From the NCBI GenBank assembly GCA_964035575.1, contig OZ037927.1, forward strand, positions 310,001 to 374,000: a stretch of 64,000 bases of DNA. Direction: 5' to 3'. Shown piece after piece: positions 32,601 through 41,251 of this stretch. The notes beneath the pieces are model-generated. The model did no database searches, was not told where the DNA came from, and saw only the letters and a list, made by a program, of their open reading frames with translations. Positions within the stretch are counted from its first letter, which is position 1. The number at the start of each line of letters is the position of its first letter. Made by a program: the position numbers and the translations under genes. Origin of the DNA: Rhynchopus sp. YZ270_cl-10 (lineage: Eukaryota > Euglenozoa > Diplonemea > Diplonemida > Diplonemidae).

Positions 32601-34296
32601 GGAGGGGACGCAAGAGATCGGCCACCACCGACACCGTTAAGAATAGGGTGGTTAGACACATGCGGGGCAAGCGGTTTCAGTCTTGCAGGAAAGTAGCGTC
32701 GCGACTACAGATTTCGAGGGAGAGTGTCCGCAGGTGCCTGAAGGAGAAGGGGCTGAAGCCCGTTCAAACGAAGAGCAAACCAAAGCTCTCGGAAAAGAAC
32801 ATCACTGCCCGGATAGAGTTTGCTGAAACGCATCGAAACACCGACTGGTCAAAGGTGATGTTCACCGATGAAAAAGACTTTTGGCTTTTTTCTCGGGTGA
32901 GCAAGAAGAACGATGTTGTCTGGGTTGCAGATGGTGATGAGCCGCCCCCAACCGTTGATAAGGTCAGGGCTACGCAGAAGGTTCACGTCTGGGGAGGAAT
33001 CACCACCAGAGGTAAGACGAAGCTCTATTTCTATGACGGTGCTCTCAATGCAGAGAAGTACCGTACGCTCGTCTTACAGAAAGCGCTCAAAGAAATAAAA
33101 GAACTCCTGCCTGACAGTAGCTACACGTTTCAGCAGGATGGGGCACCCTGCCACACTGCGAACGTTACTCAAGCATTCCTCTCCTCCCAACCTTTCTCGT
33201 TCCTCCCTAAAGCTGACTGGCCAGGCAACTCCCCTGATCTCAATCCTATTGAGAACCTGTGGGCCAAGCTGCAGACTGCAGTCAACGAACGGGAGCCCAA
33301 AGACGTGTCAGCACTTAAACGTGCCATCAACAAGGAATGGTCCAAGATGGACAATAGCTTCGTTGCACGTTACATCATGTCAATGCCACGACGCCTAGAC
33401 GCAGTTCGCAATTCCAACGGAATGCACACAAAATACTAATGCATGCTCTATTTATTTTTGTGCACCCACTCGTTTGTACTGCTACACTGTATTTTTTTTT
33501 TTTTACACATACACCCTTTTTTACCAAAAAGGGATATTTCCATGTTAATATTTTCCCCACACACACACTTTTCATACACGGCCAGTTGAAAATGCAATGA
33601 AATGAGTCAAATTTTGCCTATTTTTTAGAATAATATAACAATTTTTACAAAATGTCGTCATCGGCCATTAATTCTGTGTCACACTGTATATGCGTCGCGT
33701 ACCTCAGTGAGAGGACCGTGTGCAGCACTTCTTCGACATTGTCAACACAAGATTCTGTGCAATGGTGTGCGCTGCTGCTCCCATACAACGCCATGTTATG
33801 GTGGGACACCAGGCTGTTGGGAGCAAGGGCCAGGACGAACTCTGACAGAAGGTACCCTTCGTACTCATACCGCTGTGCAATGATCGTAAGCAGTGCAACT
33901 TCGCCACGTTCAATAAGTCGTGTTGTGATGGCCAGGCTGCTGTGCACATGTCAGGAGCAGCATCAGCATTTTGTCATCTGCTGCAAGCACAGCCTCCCAC
34001 TGCAGGCTGGGACACGTCGTGTAGTCACCCCCGGCAATGGCGTTGAGGCGCTCAACCGCCGCCTCGCAGGAGGGTGCCAAGCACGTTACCTTGACCGTGT
34101 CGCCTGCACAGAGCCCAGTGTAGCACAGCGCCTCTTCGTCCAGAAGCTCAGTGTCGCAGAGCTGCAACCCCAGGCATATCATGTGTCCAGGTGCAGCATC
34201 TTCGGCAGCCCTGCGCAAGGTGCGCACAGTACCCGCACTGTCCACCTCGGTGCTGTGCATCTGCCCATCTGGAAAGGCGAACACAACGTCAATCAT
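29648..34296 (-). CDS. Ubiquitin-like/ankyrin-like protein, intron invaded by a transposon, apparent frameshift
   Basis: Exon 1 (34296-33703) begins MIDVVFAFPDGQMHSTEVD: a ubiquitin-like fold of about 72 residues ending DTVKVT. Helical pairs of ankyrin type follow (SLAITTRLIERGEVALLTI). The donor is CTGAG|GTACGC at 33702 and the acceptor GCGTAG at 30399. Exon 2 (30398-29648) continues with GADGALLLLEYAARAGSIA and VLECLLEEGLLSCGDLAVP and ends at 29648. The spliced junction keeps frame (LSLRRVCAAQ). A one-base shift is needed near 33945 in exon 1, so the gene may be decayed or the base call wrong. The intron is 3304 bases because a Tc1-type element sits in it; without it the intron would be about 90. 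Function unknown. Confidence 0.6.
30855..31307 (-). other. Exon-like frame carried inside the Tc1-type element
   Basis: A 150-codon minus-strand frame of balanced base composition (CEPQSSASGHTPSAIKRRV to PPFKNTETRKLQ) is preceded by TCCTGTAG and followed by CAA|GTAATT, so it could be an internal exon. It is Ser/Arg-rich at first and then globular (KRWHWMAVSEVRPPGNIES). I do not recognise it. Its place inside the transposon, opposite to the transposase, suggests a captured piece of a host gene. Confidence 0.35.
31382..32180. repeat. Tandem duplication, 399-bp unit, inside Tc1-type element
   Basis: The unit starting CAGATTTTGCTAAGGTAAAA at 31382 is repeated from 31781 with few differences. Each unit contains CAAAATAGAGGATCCTCCAA and a GGTCAAAACANCCGATTTTT segment that is also present in the HECT intron. 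Confidence 0.85.
32414..33439 (+). CDS. Tc1/mariner-superfamily transposase (DD37E type)
   Basis: This 341-aa protein has an N-terminal helix-turn-helix pair (residues about 20-110: HDEVAELLNVAKRSLGRWVK and CRKVASRLQISRESVRRCLK) with a GRKRS-like linker that binds the inverted ends. The catalytic core shows FTDEKDF near 156, QQDGAPCHTA near 240 and SPDLNPIENLW near 275. Counting residues between the second Asp and the Glu gives 37, so DD37E rather than the DD34E of classical Tc1. All three acidic residues are present and the frame is intact, so it may be functional. The start at 32414 gives the expected family length. Confidence 0.92.
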   Translation: MVKGKVNTEATREGLRLQAASLVVVGGKSHDEVAELLNVAKRSLGRWVKEYRAGERNFSDKPGRGRKRSATTDTVKNRVVRHMRGKRFQSCRKVASRLQISRESVRRCLKEKGLKPVQTKSKPKLSEKNITARIEFAETHRNTDWSKVMFTDEKDFWLFSRVSKKNDVVWVADGDEPPPTVDKVRATQKVHVWGGITTRGKTKLYFYDGALNAEKYRTLVLQKALKEIKELLPDSSYTFQQDGAPCHTANVTQAFLSSQPFSFLPKADWPGNSPDLNPIENLWAKLQTAVNEREPKDVSALKRAINKEWSKMDNSFVARYIMSMPRRLDAVRNSNGMHTKY

Positions 34297-35240
34297 TGTG
34301 AATCAAAAGTTCTGGTGCGTTTTTGGTGTGTTTTGAAGAAGACAAAGAATTCGCAATGACAGAGTCGTGGGTTTGGGTCCAATCCCCACAGCGGCCTCCA
34401 CAGTCCTGGGCTCCACGTTAAATTGCATCCGGGGGGCAAGTGAAAGCGAAGCCTGCCCTTGTGGGCTGGCAGTAGTGTAGTGCAGTGTGTCGTTGTGAAA
34501 TTGTCTCAAACAATAAAAAGAATCTTCCTTTTGTTTTGTCGCTTTGTTGTCCCTTTGTCAAAATCTCTTTGCTTTCTCTTTCCCTATTTACACACCAGCG
34601 CCACAAGCGTCTCCTTATTCATATTTTTAAGCTGCTTCGTCGTGGAACTTGATGACTCAGTTTCCACGCAAAGGGAGGTGTCGCTACGCACCTGTCCCAA
34701 GACTGCTGCACTCTTGTCTCTTGTTGCTCACCCTTCTTGTTGTGCCCTCCCCACCTAACCCATCACCCTCGACACAACCCTTCAATGCCTCTCTCTTTAC
34801 TGCATCCATCCTCGTCCGTACTTCAAACCCTTCCTCAAAGTGAGTTACTACACACATCGTATTAAATGGCAAATAAAACGTTTCCTTTTGTGGTGTGACT
34901 TGTACTCAGGTTTGGGTTATACCCGAGAAGGACCTTTTACACATAATGTTAGGAGAAATCACACCATTTTGTTTTCTTTCTGTAAATCAAACCTCCAACC
35001 AAAAAACCCCTCCGTATCCTGAATAACGGTGGGAGAGGTTAATAAAAAAAATATTTTTTTTTCTGGGGCGCGAGAAATTAGTAGGATCCACCCGTCAACT
35101 CACACAGACGTTTAATGACCTCAGGGTGCAATATTTTTTTTTTTTGCAAAAAGGCGCGGAATGGCATTTCCGGAGCGATCTGAAAAAATTCCGGGGTCGG
35201 AGAATTTTTTTAGTGAAAAAATAGTCACTTTAAATTGGCT
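34297..35240. other. Upstream spacer with 500-bp direct repeat copy
   Basis: Positions 34535-35030 are nearly identical to 40495-41010. The start (CTGGGCTCCACGTTAAATTG at 34403) recurs at 39988. A frame of about 60 codons on either strand is conserved between the copies (HFEEGFEVRTRMDAVKREAL on minus), but the plus strand also shows a possible donor (CAAAGTGAGT). I cannot decide whether it is coding. It could hold the promoter of the ankyrin-like gene. Confidence 0.5.
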
Positions 35241-35245
35241 CCAAG

Positions 35246-35518
35246 TTGTTCACAAGTGATACGCAGTTTCGGAGAATGAGTGATATAAATTTTGTAGACA
35301 ACAAAGAAGTGCACATGTTTTCCACAAAGGATGGGGATGTTCATGAGACACACCGAGTGAAGAGGTGGATCAAAACAGCTAGAAATTTCAGTATTGACCC
35401 TGTTCCTTATTGTGTACCATATTATAACCAGGGCATGGGAGCTATTGACCTTTGTGATAGTATATCAGCCCGTGTTAAAAGGAAGATGAAGACTGGACGT
35501 TGTAGGGACCACGTATAA
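35246..35518 (+). pseudogene. piggyBac-type transposase fragment
   Basis: About 90 codons with KEVHMFSTKDGDVHETHRVK, then a spacer and PYYNQGMGAIDLCDSISAR. This matches the 'K.V.MLST ... YN..MGGVDL.D' block late in the catalytic domain of piggyBac transposases. The N-terminal domains, most of the catalytic core and the C-terminal cysteine domain are missing, so it is a relic. The sequence after it (35560-35612) resembles the flank of the 5-bp arrays. Confidence 0.7.
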
Positions 35519-37373
35519 GGAACCGTGCTCATTTCTCAAAATTTAAGTAGTCAAAAAATTGTCCAATTTTCGAGATTGACCCCACCACTGCACGGGCGGA
35601 TCCCAAAAATGCAAATAAGGACCCTTTTTAATTTTTAATTTGTTCTCTTGAAATGTGTAATTTCAAGTTTTCTAGAAAAAAATGACAACTGATCCTACAA
35701 GGGTTGAAGGAAGGTGTGTTGAAAACAACAACAACAATAAAACAAGGAATTGCTAAGAAAAAAAACGAGGTGTGCTGTGGGAAACTCCGCGCGATTTTCG
35801 AAACCAACATTGCAGCCTGGCGCTTTGCTGGGTGGTGCTGATGCGCATGGTGTGATCGACGACAGTTAGTCGTCTGTGTTCCTCCGGCGACGACGATGAG
35901 TGGGACGCTACGACAACGAGCTGGAACACGCCGACCATCCATCGAGCAAATGGTGCTGGACGAAGACGGGTGAGGATGACAGCCCCCGTTCTTGAACGTT
36001 TCAAGTGCAGGCGCCCCAGTGGTTCTGGCAGTGTTTTCGCATACCTGCAGAAGAGCAGAGTGTAGATTATTTCTACAGGCCAGTGTTCACGAGTGTGGGT
36101 CCCCATAACCAGCACACCCCGTTTTTTTTCTGATAGCAAATTACTTGTTTTTTACTTGAAAGATTTTAGTGAATCTGCAACAATGCAACAAGAGTTTTCC
36201 TTTTTTGAAATGATTTTTCATCCCGCGCTGTGTGTGGCATTAGTCGGTGATTCCGGGTGCTGTGTCAGATTGTATGAAAAAAAGCGTCTCGCCCGAGGGA
36301 CCCCTCTAGGGAATAGGGTATTTCCCTTGAGACCAAACTCCTAGTCTCATACTCATATATACCAAAAAGTCAAAAATCTTTCCATTGCGACCGGTTACGA
36401 GCTCATTATCCTAAACGTTATCAAAACAGACGCCTTTTTTCAAATTGGCGTTCCAGGGGTTAATTAGAAAGCTTGGTTGTAATAGTGTAGACACCCGAGG
36501 ATGAACTCCACTATTTTTCTTTTTTGTTGTGTCGACAATCACCTGCTAGTGCAGGATCTGTACTCAATGTCGCCCGAAGGCTATTGTACTTAAAAGATAT
36601 AGACGGAGGTCGTCCTCAACTCTGGAAAGTCGCTTTTATTTGTTGTTTATGCATTCGAGTGCTGTAATATACACAAAAGTTGCATCATCAAAGTTTGGGG
36701 GATAGGGTGGGTTAAAGGGGTCACGTGAGTAAATAAAGTAGTCGGTTAGAAATTCAGTACATCATGTTTCAGTCCTAACTGCATACATTGGTAGTATCAG
36801 AGGGGACATCGTCAGTGCAAGACCCTCTGAGATGTAAAGAGTTTTTAACCACTGTTGCTATTTATCAAACAGTCTTTGGCCACTACTTGTCTTTTCAAAA
36901 ACTAAAACCTAGACCTGTCAACACAAAAATTATGAACGACTTAGCTTCTGTGAGCTCGCAAGGGAGGTGTCGCTACGCACCTGTCCGAAGACTGCTGCCC
37001 TAAAAAGTTGATACTTTCTCGATTAATGCGTGTCATCCTTGCGCAGACACGTTTTTTTTTTTTTTTCTTTTTTTTCCCTTCAGCCACACCATTTTTCTAT
37101 TTTTCTGTTCCCTTTACCTCAGCAGGAGGACTGCTCCCTAAGTGGAGCAGCCGTGTAGGGGGGCCGTCCTCCTGCACCGCCCCACCACCCCACCCTCTCT
37201 TCAAACCCTTCTTCCCTCCCTCAGACCCCTTACTCCCATTTTCCCCACCTTTTGCCCCCCTATCACCTTTACCACCTGCACCCCGCGCGGCTGTCGGCAT
37301 ACTACGAGAGGAGGGGGAGTCCTCCGAGTCAGACGTACCCGGCTCACTCTCTGCCCTTGGGAGGAACGTGACT
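35519..37373. other. Spacer with RepA-like, RepD and gene-fragment sequence
   Basis: It holds 35560-35612 (array-flank homologue), 36466-36645 (RepA-like plus RepD) and 37097-37373, a GC-rich minus-strand frame (AESEPGTSDSEDSPSSRS, then Gly/Lys-rich) joined to the end of LRR copy B. The rest is AT-rich with no supported gene. Confidence 0.5.
36466..36645 (+). repeat. RepA-like unit joined to RepD
   Basis: GGTTGTAATAGTGTAGACAC followed by CCGAGGATGAACTCCACTAT is a RepA variant (others at 56505 and 60393). It runs straight into RepD (CACCTGCTAGTGCAGGATCT, CGCCCGAAGGCTATTGTAC). The pairable arms CCTGC/GCAGG and GTAC/GTAC suggest a folded RNA or DNA. Confidence 0.55.
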
Positions 37374-38948
37374 TCAGCCGTAGGGACAATTGCGTAAGTG
37401 CTTAGGCAGACTCCTGAGTACAGCCTTGCTGCACGTGTCCTTTCCATGCAAGGTCTTCAACGCTTTGCACTCCAAGAAGGAGCTCTCAATGTCGGTGACA
37501 CCTTGTAATCCACTCAAATCAACTGTCGACAATGATGTGCACCGCTTGAGGAACTGGCTATTAATCGAGGTGACACGTTGTAATGGACTCAGATCAACTG
37601 TCGACAATGATGTGCACCCGAAGAGGAACCCTTTCCCAATCGAGGAGACACCTTGTAATCCACGCAGATCAACTGTCGACAATGATGTGCACCCGCTGAG
37701 GAACCAGTTCCCAATCGAAGTGACACCTCGTAATCCACTCAGATTAACTGTCGACAATGATGTGCACCCTCCGAGGAACGATTTCCCAATCGACCTGACA
37801 CCTTGTAATCCACTCAGATCAAGTGAGGACAATGATGTGCACCTGCAGAGGAACTTGTCCCCAATCACAACCAAAGCAGGTGCGTAACTGATATCAATGC
37901 AGGTAACATGCCTCTGTGTGAAGAAGTCGTCTGGAATCTTAGTCGCAGCTCCTGCCCGGAGGAGCAAGCAAGCCAGCTTCGGATCACTGCGTTGATGAGT
38001 CACGTCCTCAAACCGTTCTGCTGTAAGTGTCTTCTCACCCAACGCACGAAGTTTTGCAATGGCATCGTTCACACTCACCTGCACAGCAAGCGCTGACCTC
38101 TGGGCAAGGGCATCATCGCTCCACCTACGATCTTTCGAAAAACTCCACATCTTGGGTCCTCCACGACGTCCCTTCCCCCTGAAGCTGCTTATTTTGAACG
38201 ATCGCAGGTGGCGGTCTCCACTCGCTGCTGCCATGCTGTTGATGCTCCGCACAACGGCCTGCGACTCTGTCACCGCACGCAGCACCTGGTCGTCCCCAAG
38301 CTGGCACACCGCCTCGCACTTAGCAATCATGCGTCCTGCCTTCGCAACAAACGACTTCAGTGCACACACCTCCCCTTCACGACTGAGTGCCTGTGTCAGG
38401 AAGTTCCGTGCCAGCTCCTCCTCATACACGACTTCGTTGCGCGACACATCCTCACGCATCACGAGGTGCTTGACGCGTGTCTGCAGGAGAAGGTCTTTGT
38501 ACGTATCCTCCGTGGGTGGGAGTGCCTCAAGCACACGGCACTTCTCCTCTGCAGCAGTCCGCTGTGCTGTCAGGTCTGCCACGTGCGAGCGTAAGGTGCC
38601 ACGCTGGCGTTTCATGTAGTGCGTGATGTCAACAGTCTTGTGTCTCGCATGTGTGTCACACTTGTCACAGCGCATGCAGATCAACGCGTCTCCACACCAA
38701 GGGCCTACACATACGAGGCACAGCTCTTGACCTGGGTGCTGTGCACACTTCGACGACGCGTACGAAGTCACAGAAGCGCGATGTGCCTCACGGTCACATG
38801 CCCTCAAGGATGAGTGGAACACTTCGAAGCACTCAGGTGTGCCGCAGAAGTGCAGCTCCTTGCAGATCCCGCACTGCAGCTGTGCAGGCTCGCCACAGTT
38901 CTCACAGCTGGGCATCTGTGGTGCGGTGGGCTGCGTGTCAGATCCCAT
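37374..38948 (-). CDS. B-box/coiled-coil/LRR family copy B
   Basis: The protein is 524 aa from the conserved MGSDTQPTAPQM. First comes CENCGEPAQLQCGIC (zinc cluster 1), then a B-box-2-like CAQHPGQELCLVC...CMRCDKC with His ligands, then a coiled-coil (residues about 100-190). The helical ALGEKTLTAERFEDV segment and about six LRR_5/BspA-like repeats (CTSLSTVDLRGLQGVSSIG) follow. The stretch before DALAQRS (HLRSFKISSFRGKGRRGGPK) differs from all other copies, as if swapped. The last codons (NCPYG) come from unrelated sequence joined at TTACGCAATTG. An in-frame ATG at 39092 exists, but that segment is absent in copy D and reads like a leader. Likely role: protein-protein scaffold or ubiquitin-linked receptor; inferred only. 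Confidence 0.8.
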   Translation of the reverse strand: MGSDTQPTAPQMPSCENCGEPAQLQCGICKELHFCGTPECFEVFHSSLRACDREAHRASVTSYASSKCAQHPGQELCLVCVGPWCGDALICMRCDKCDTHARHKTVDITHYMKRQRGTLRSHVADLTAQRTAAEEKCRVLEALPPTEDTYKDLLLQTRVKHLVMREDVSRNEVVYEEELARNFLTQALSREGEVCALKSFVAKAGRMIAKCEAVCQLGDDQVLRAVTESQAVVRSINSMAAASGDRHLRSFKISSFRGKGRRGGPKMWSFSKDRRWSDDALAQRSALAVQVSVNDAIAKLRALGEKTLTAERFEDVTHQRSDPKLACLLLRAGAATKIPDDFFTQRHVTCIDISYAPALVVIGDKFLCRCTSLSSLDLSGLQGVRSIGKSFLGGCTSLSTVNLSGLRGVTSIGNWFLSGCTSLSTVDLRGLQGVSSIGKGFLFGCTSLSTVDLSPLQRVTSINSQFLKRCTSLSTVDLSGLQGVTDIESSFLECKALKTLHGKDTCSKAVLRSLPKHLRNCPYG

Positions 38949-39477
38949 GTTGTGTGTTTCGAAGAGGTGGGAGGGTGCAGGGGTGTCTGGAAGGGGTTGG
39001 GTGGGTGGCATGGGATGAAAACAGAGTCGGGCAACAGACTGGAGAACATGTGCGTGACATTGTTCCACCCAGACAAATGAATGGTTTGCCAAGGTGCAAA
39101 AGAAGGAGGCAACGTTGATGAGGCAAGAGAGGTTACAAAAAGGGAAGGGAGAGAAGGCAGCGACTTATACTTGGTTAGAGGGTGGGTTGCAATGCTGTGT
39201 AAGTGGAATGAAGGAAAAGAAGAAGAAATAAAAGGTTTACAAGATGACTCTCAGCCTCGCTTAGCCACCATGAAAACACTTGGAAACACAGTAAACAGTT
39301 GACTCGAAAAATCCAGCCCTGACGTGACTGTGTATCTTTGCATGGGGATTGACAACCCTAACCACGTCGTCCCGACCGTCCATTTTGAGGTTAACGTCGC
39401 GAAGAAGAACCTTTGAAAAAGAATGAGGAAAACCTTTACCAAGAACGTAAGAAGCTGATAAAGATCTTTGTTTATTG
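38949..39477. repeat. Duplicated 5' flank of LRR copy B
   Basis: This is near-identical to 43097-43650. It includes the conserved leader (CCAACCCCTTCCAGACACCC on minus) just upstream of the start codon, then RepC (39236-39276) and a diverged RepB (39300-39400). Confidence 0.75.
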
Positions 39478-39985
39478 TTACGGGGAGAGTAAAGCTTTTG
39501 GAACATTCACCACCTCCACACCACGTTGCTCCTCAACCGTCGCAGGCGAGCTTTCTGCTATTTCAACCTCCTCCTCCTCCTCCTCCTCTGCCCCCTCCTC
39601 CTCCTCCCGCCTTTTCTCCTTCGCCAATGCAAGCATCTGCCTCGCATGGCTTGCGATAATATCCCGAGATTTTCGTACCGGATAGCCAACCCAGATGCGC
39701 TGAATGTTTCGAGAGGCCCTGGCAAACCTGAGGTGTCTCACATAGCATGCCGAGAGAAGCGATCTTGCGGAGGATTGGACCATGGTGGCAACCCGCGCAA
39801 CGCGTTTGCCGTTGTTGGTTTTGTCTGCTATAAGATTCGACACCGCGGTTTGGAGCACGGTCTCTCGGTCAGCGGAGATTACCCTAGGCTTGTAGAAGAG
39901 GTTGTCACCTACACCTGCACCATTTGACGCGCTTTGCACCCTTAACCGCAAGGACAAACACCGCAGAGACACCAACGCATCCTCC
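39478..39985 (-). pseudogene. Duplicated 3' part of the IQ-motif gene
   Basis: It matches codons in 44090-44600 of the large IQ gene almost exactly (LRVQSASNGAGVGDNLFYKP, ASRNIQRIWVGYPVRKSRD). Relative to that gene, about 430 bases including its natural C-terminus are missing, so the frame ends in flank sequence (NVPKALLSP). Its 5' side breaks at CCTCCCCT, next to CTGGGCTCCACG. With no start or upstream domains it is a fragment. Confidence 0.8.
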
Positions 39986-41251
39986 CCTGGGCTCCACGTT
40001 AAATTGCATCCGGGGGCCCTTTTGCGGTCTCCTGAAACTCTATGAAGGTCTGCCTGAGGGTGAAACGTGGAAGGTTCCCCACACAGTGAAAAGGCCGTAG
40101 TTGGAATATGGTTAGGTGACTCCACGAGGGTGCTGGGGTGTCTGGAAGGGTTGGGTGGCATGGGATGGAAACAGAGTGTGGTGGTTGTTGGTGTTGTAGC
40201 TCTTTCGTGTCAACAGAAGTGAATCAGAACCGACTACCCTTGTGGGGTTTGTGATCGCACTCTTAGAGGTTAACAGAAATCAAACAAAAGCAAAATGGGA
40301 GAAAAAGAGGGAACCTGTTTGCAATTGGCACTGTTAGTGCGAAATGTACGTGCGGGGAGGGGAGAGTGGGGAACGGTAACACGCGAAAAAAATGAATTTT
40401 TGTGCAGACAATGGTGCCAATTTCTTTTTCCCCAACCCTCCCCGGTTCCTACCCTGCCAAAGCAGGAGGTAAAGAAGCCGGAAAAGAAGCTTCGTTTTAT
40501 TTTGTCGCTTTATTGCCCCTTTGTCAAAATCTCTGTATTTTCTCTTTCCCTGTTTACACACCAGCCACAAGCGTCTCCTTATTCATATTGTTAAGCTGCT
40601 TCGTCGTGGAACTTGATGACTCAGTTTCCACGAAAGGGAGGTGTCGCTACGCACCTGTCCCAAGACTGCTGCACTCTTGTCTCTTGGTGCTCACCCTTCT
40701 TTTTGTGCCCTCCCCACCTAACCCATCACCCTCGACACAACCCTTCAATGCCTCTCTCTTTACTGCATCCATCCTCGTCCGTACTTCAAACCCTTCCTCA
40801 AAGTGAGTCACTACACACATCGTATTAAATGTCAAATAAAACGTTTCCTTTTGTCGTGTGACTTGTACTCAGGTTTGGGTTATACCCGAGAAGGACCTTT
40901 TACACATAATGTTTGGGGAAATCACACCACTTTGTTTTCTTTTTGTAATTATTCAAACCCCCAAAAGACCCAAAACCCCTCGTATCCTGAATAACGGTGG
41001 AGAGGTAAAAAGACAAACCCCTTCCCACCCTTTTTGCTAGTGTCGTCGTTCTCTGCAGCAACAGCAATGGTGTTATCAGTTGGCGGTGCACATAGTCGCA
41101 CCTGTTTCGCTTGACAGGGTTGCACCACGTTCTCCTTGCAGACCTGCTGAATCACTTCTTGGGTCTTCTTGCCGTGTAGTGCAGAGCAGTCGTGCAGCAG
41201 ACGAGAAGAGGCACAACAACAACTGCTGCAAAGTGAACGCCTTCCAGCTTC
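39986..41251. other. Spacer with 500-bp direct repeat and LRR 3' flank
   Basis: 40495-41010 duplicates 34535-35030, and 41068-41251 duplicates 26390-26571 (3' flank of copy A). The rest (40020-40490) shows no credible gene, although 40080-40160 resembles the leader of the LRR genes (GGTGTCTGGAAGGGTTGGGT). Confidence 0.55.

Larger units (their letters stand above)
30477..33686 (+). mobile_element. Tc1/mariner-type element, 3.2 kb, perfect 29-bp inverted ends, TA target duplication
   Basis: CAGTGTGACACAGAATTAAT followed by GGCCGATGA (30477-30505) recurs as a perfect reverse complement at 33658-33686. A TA flanks each end (30475-30476 and 33687-33688). The transposase lies near the right end (32414-33439). 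The left 1.9 kb is non-coding filler: an exon-like frame (30855-31307) and a 399-bp tandem duplication (31382-32180). It is inserted in the intron of the ankyrin-like gene in opposite orientation. The perfect ends and open transposase imply recent activity. Confidence 0.9.
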
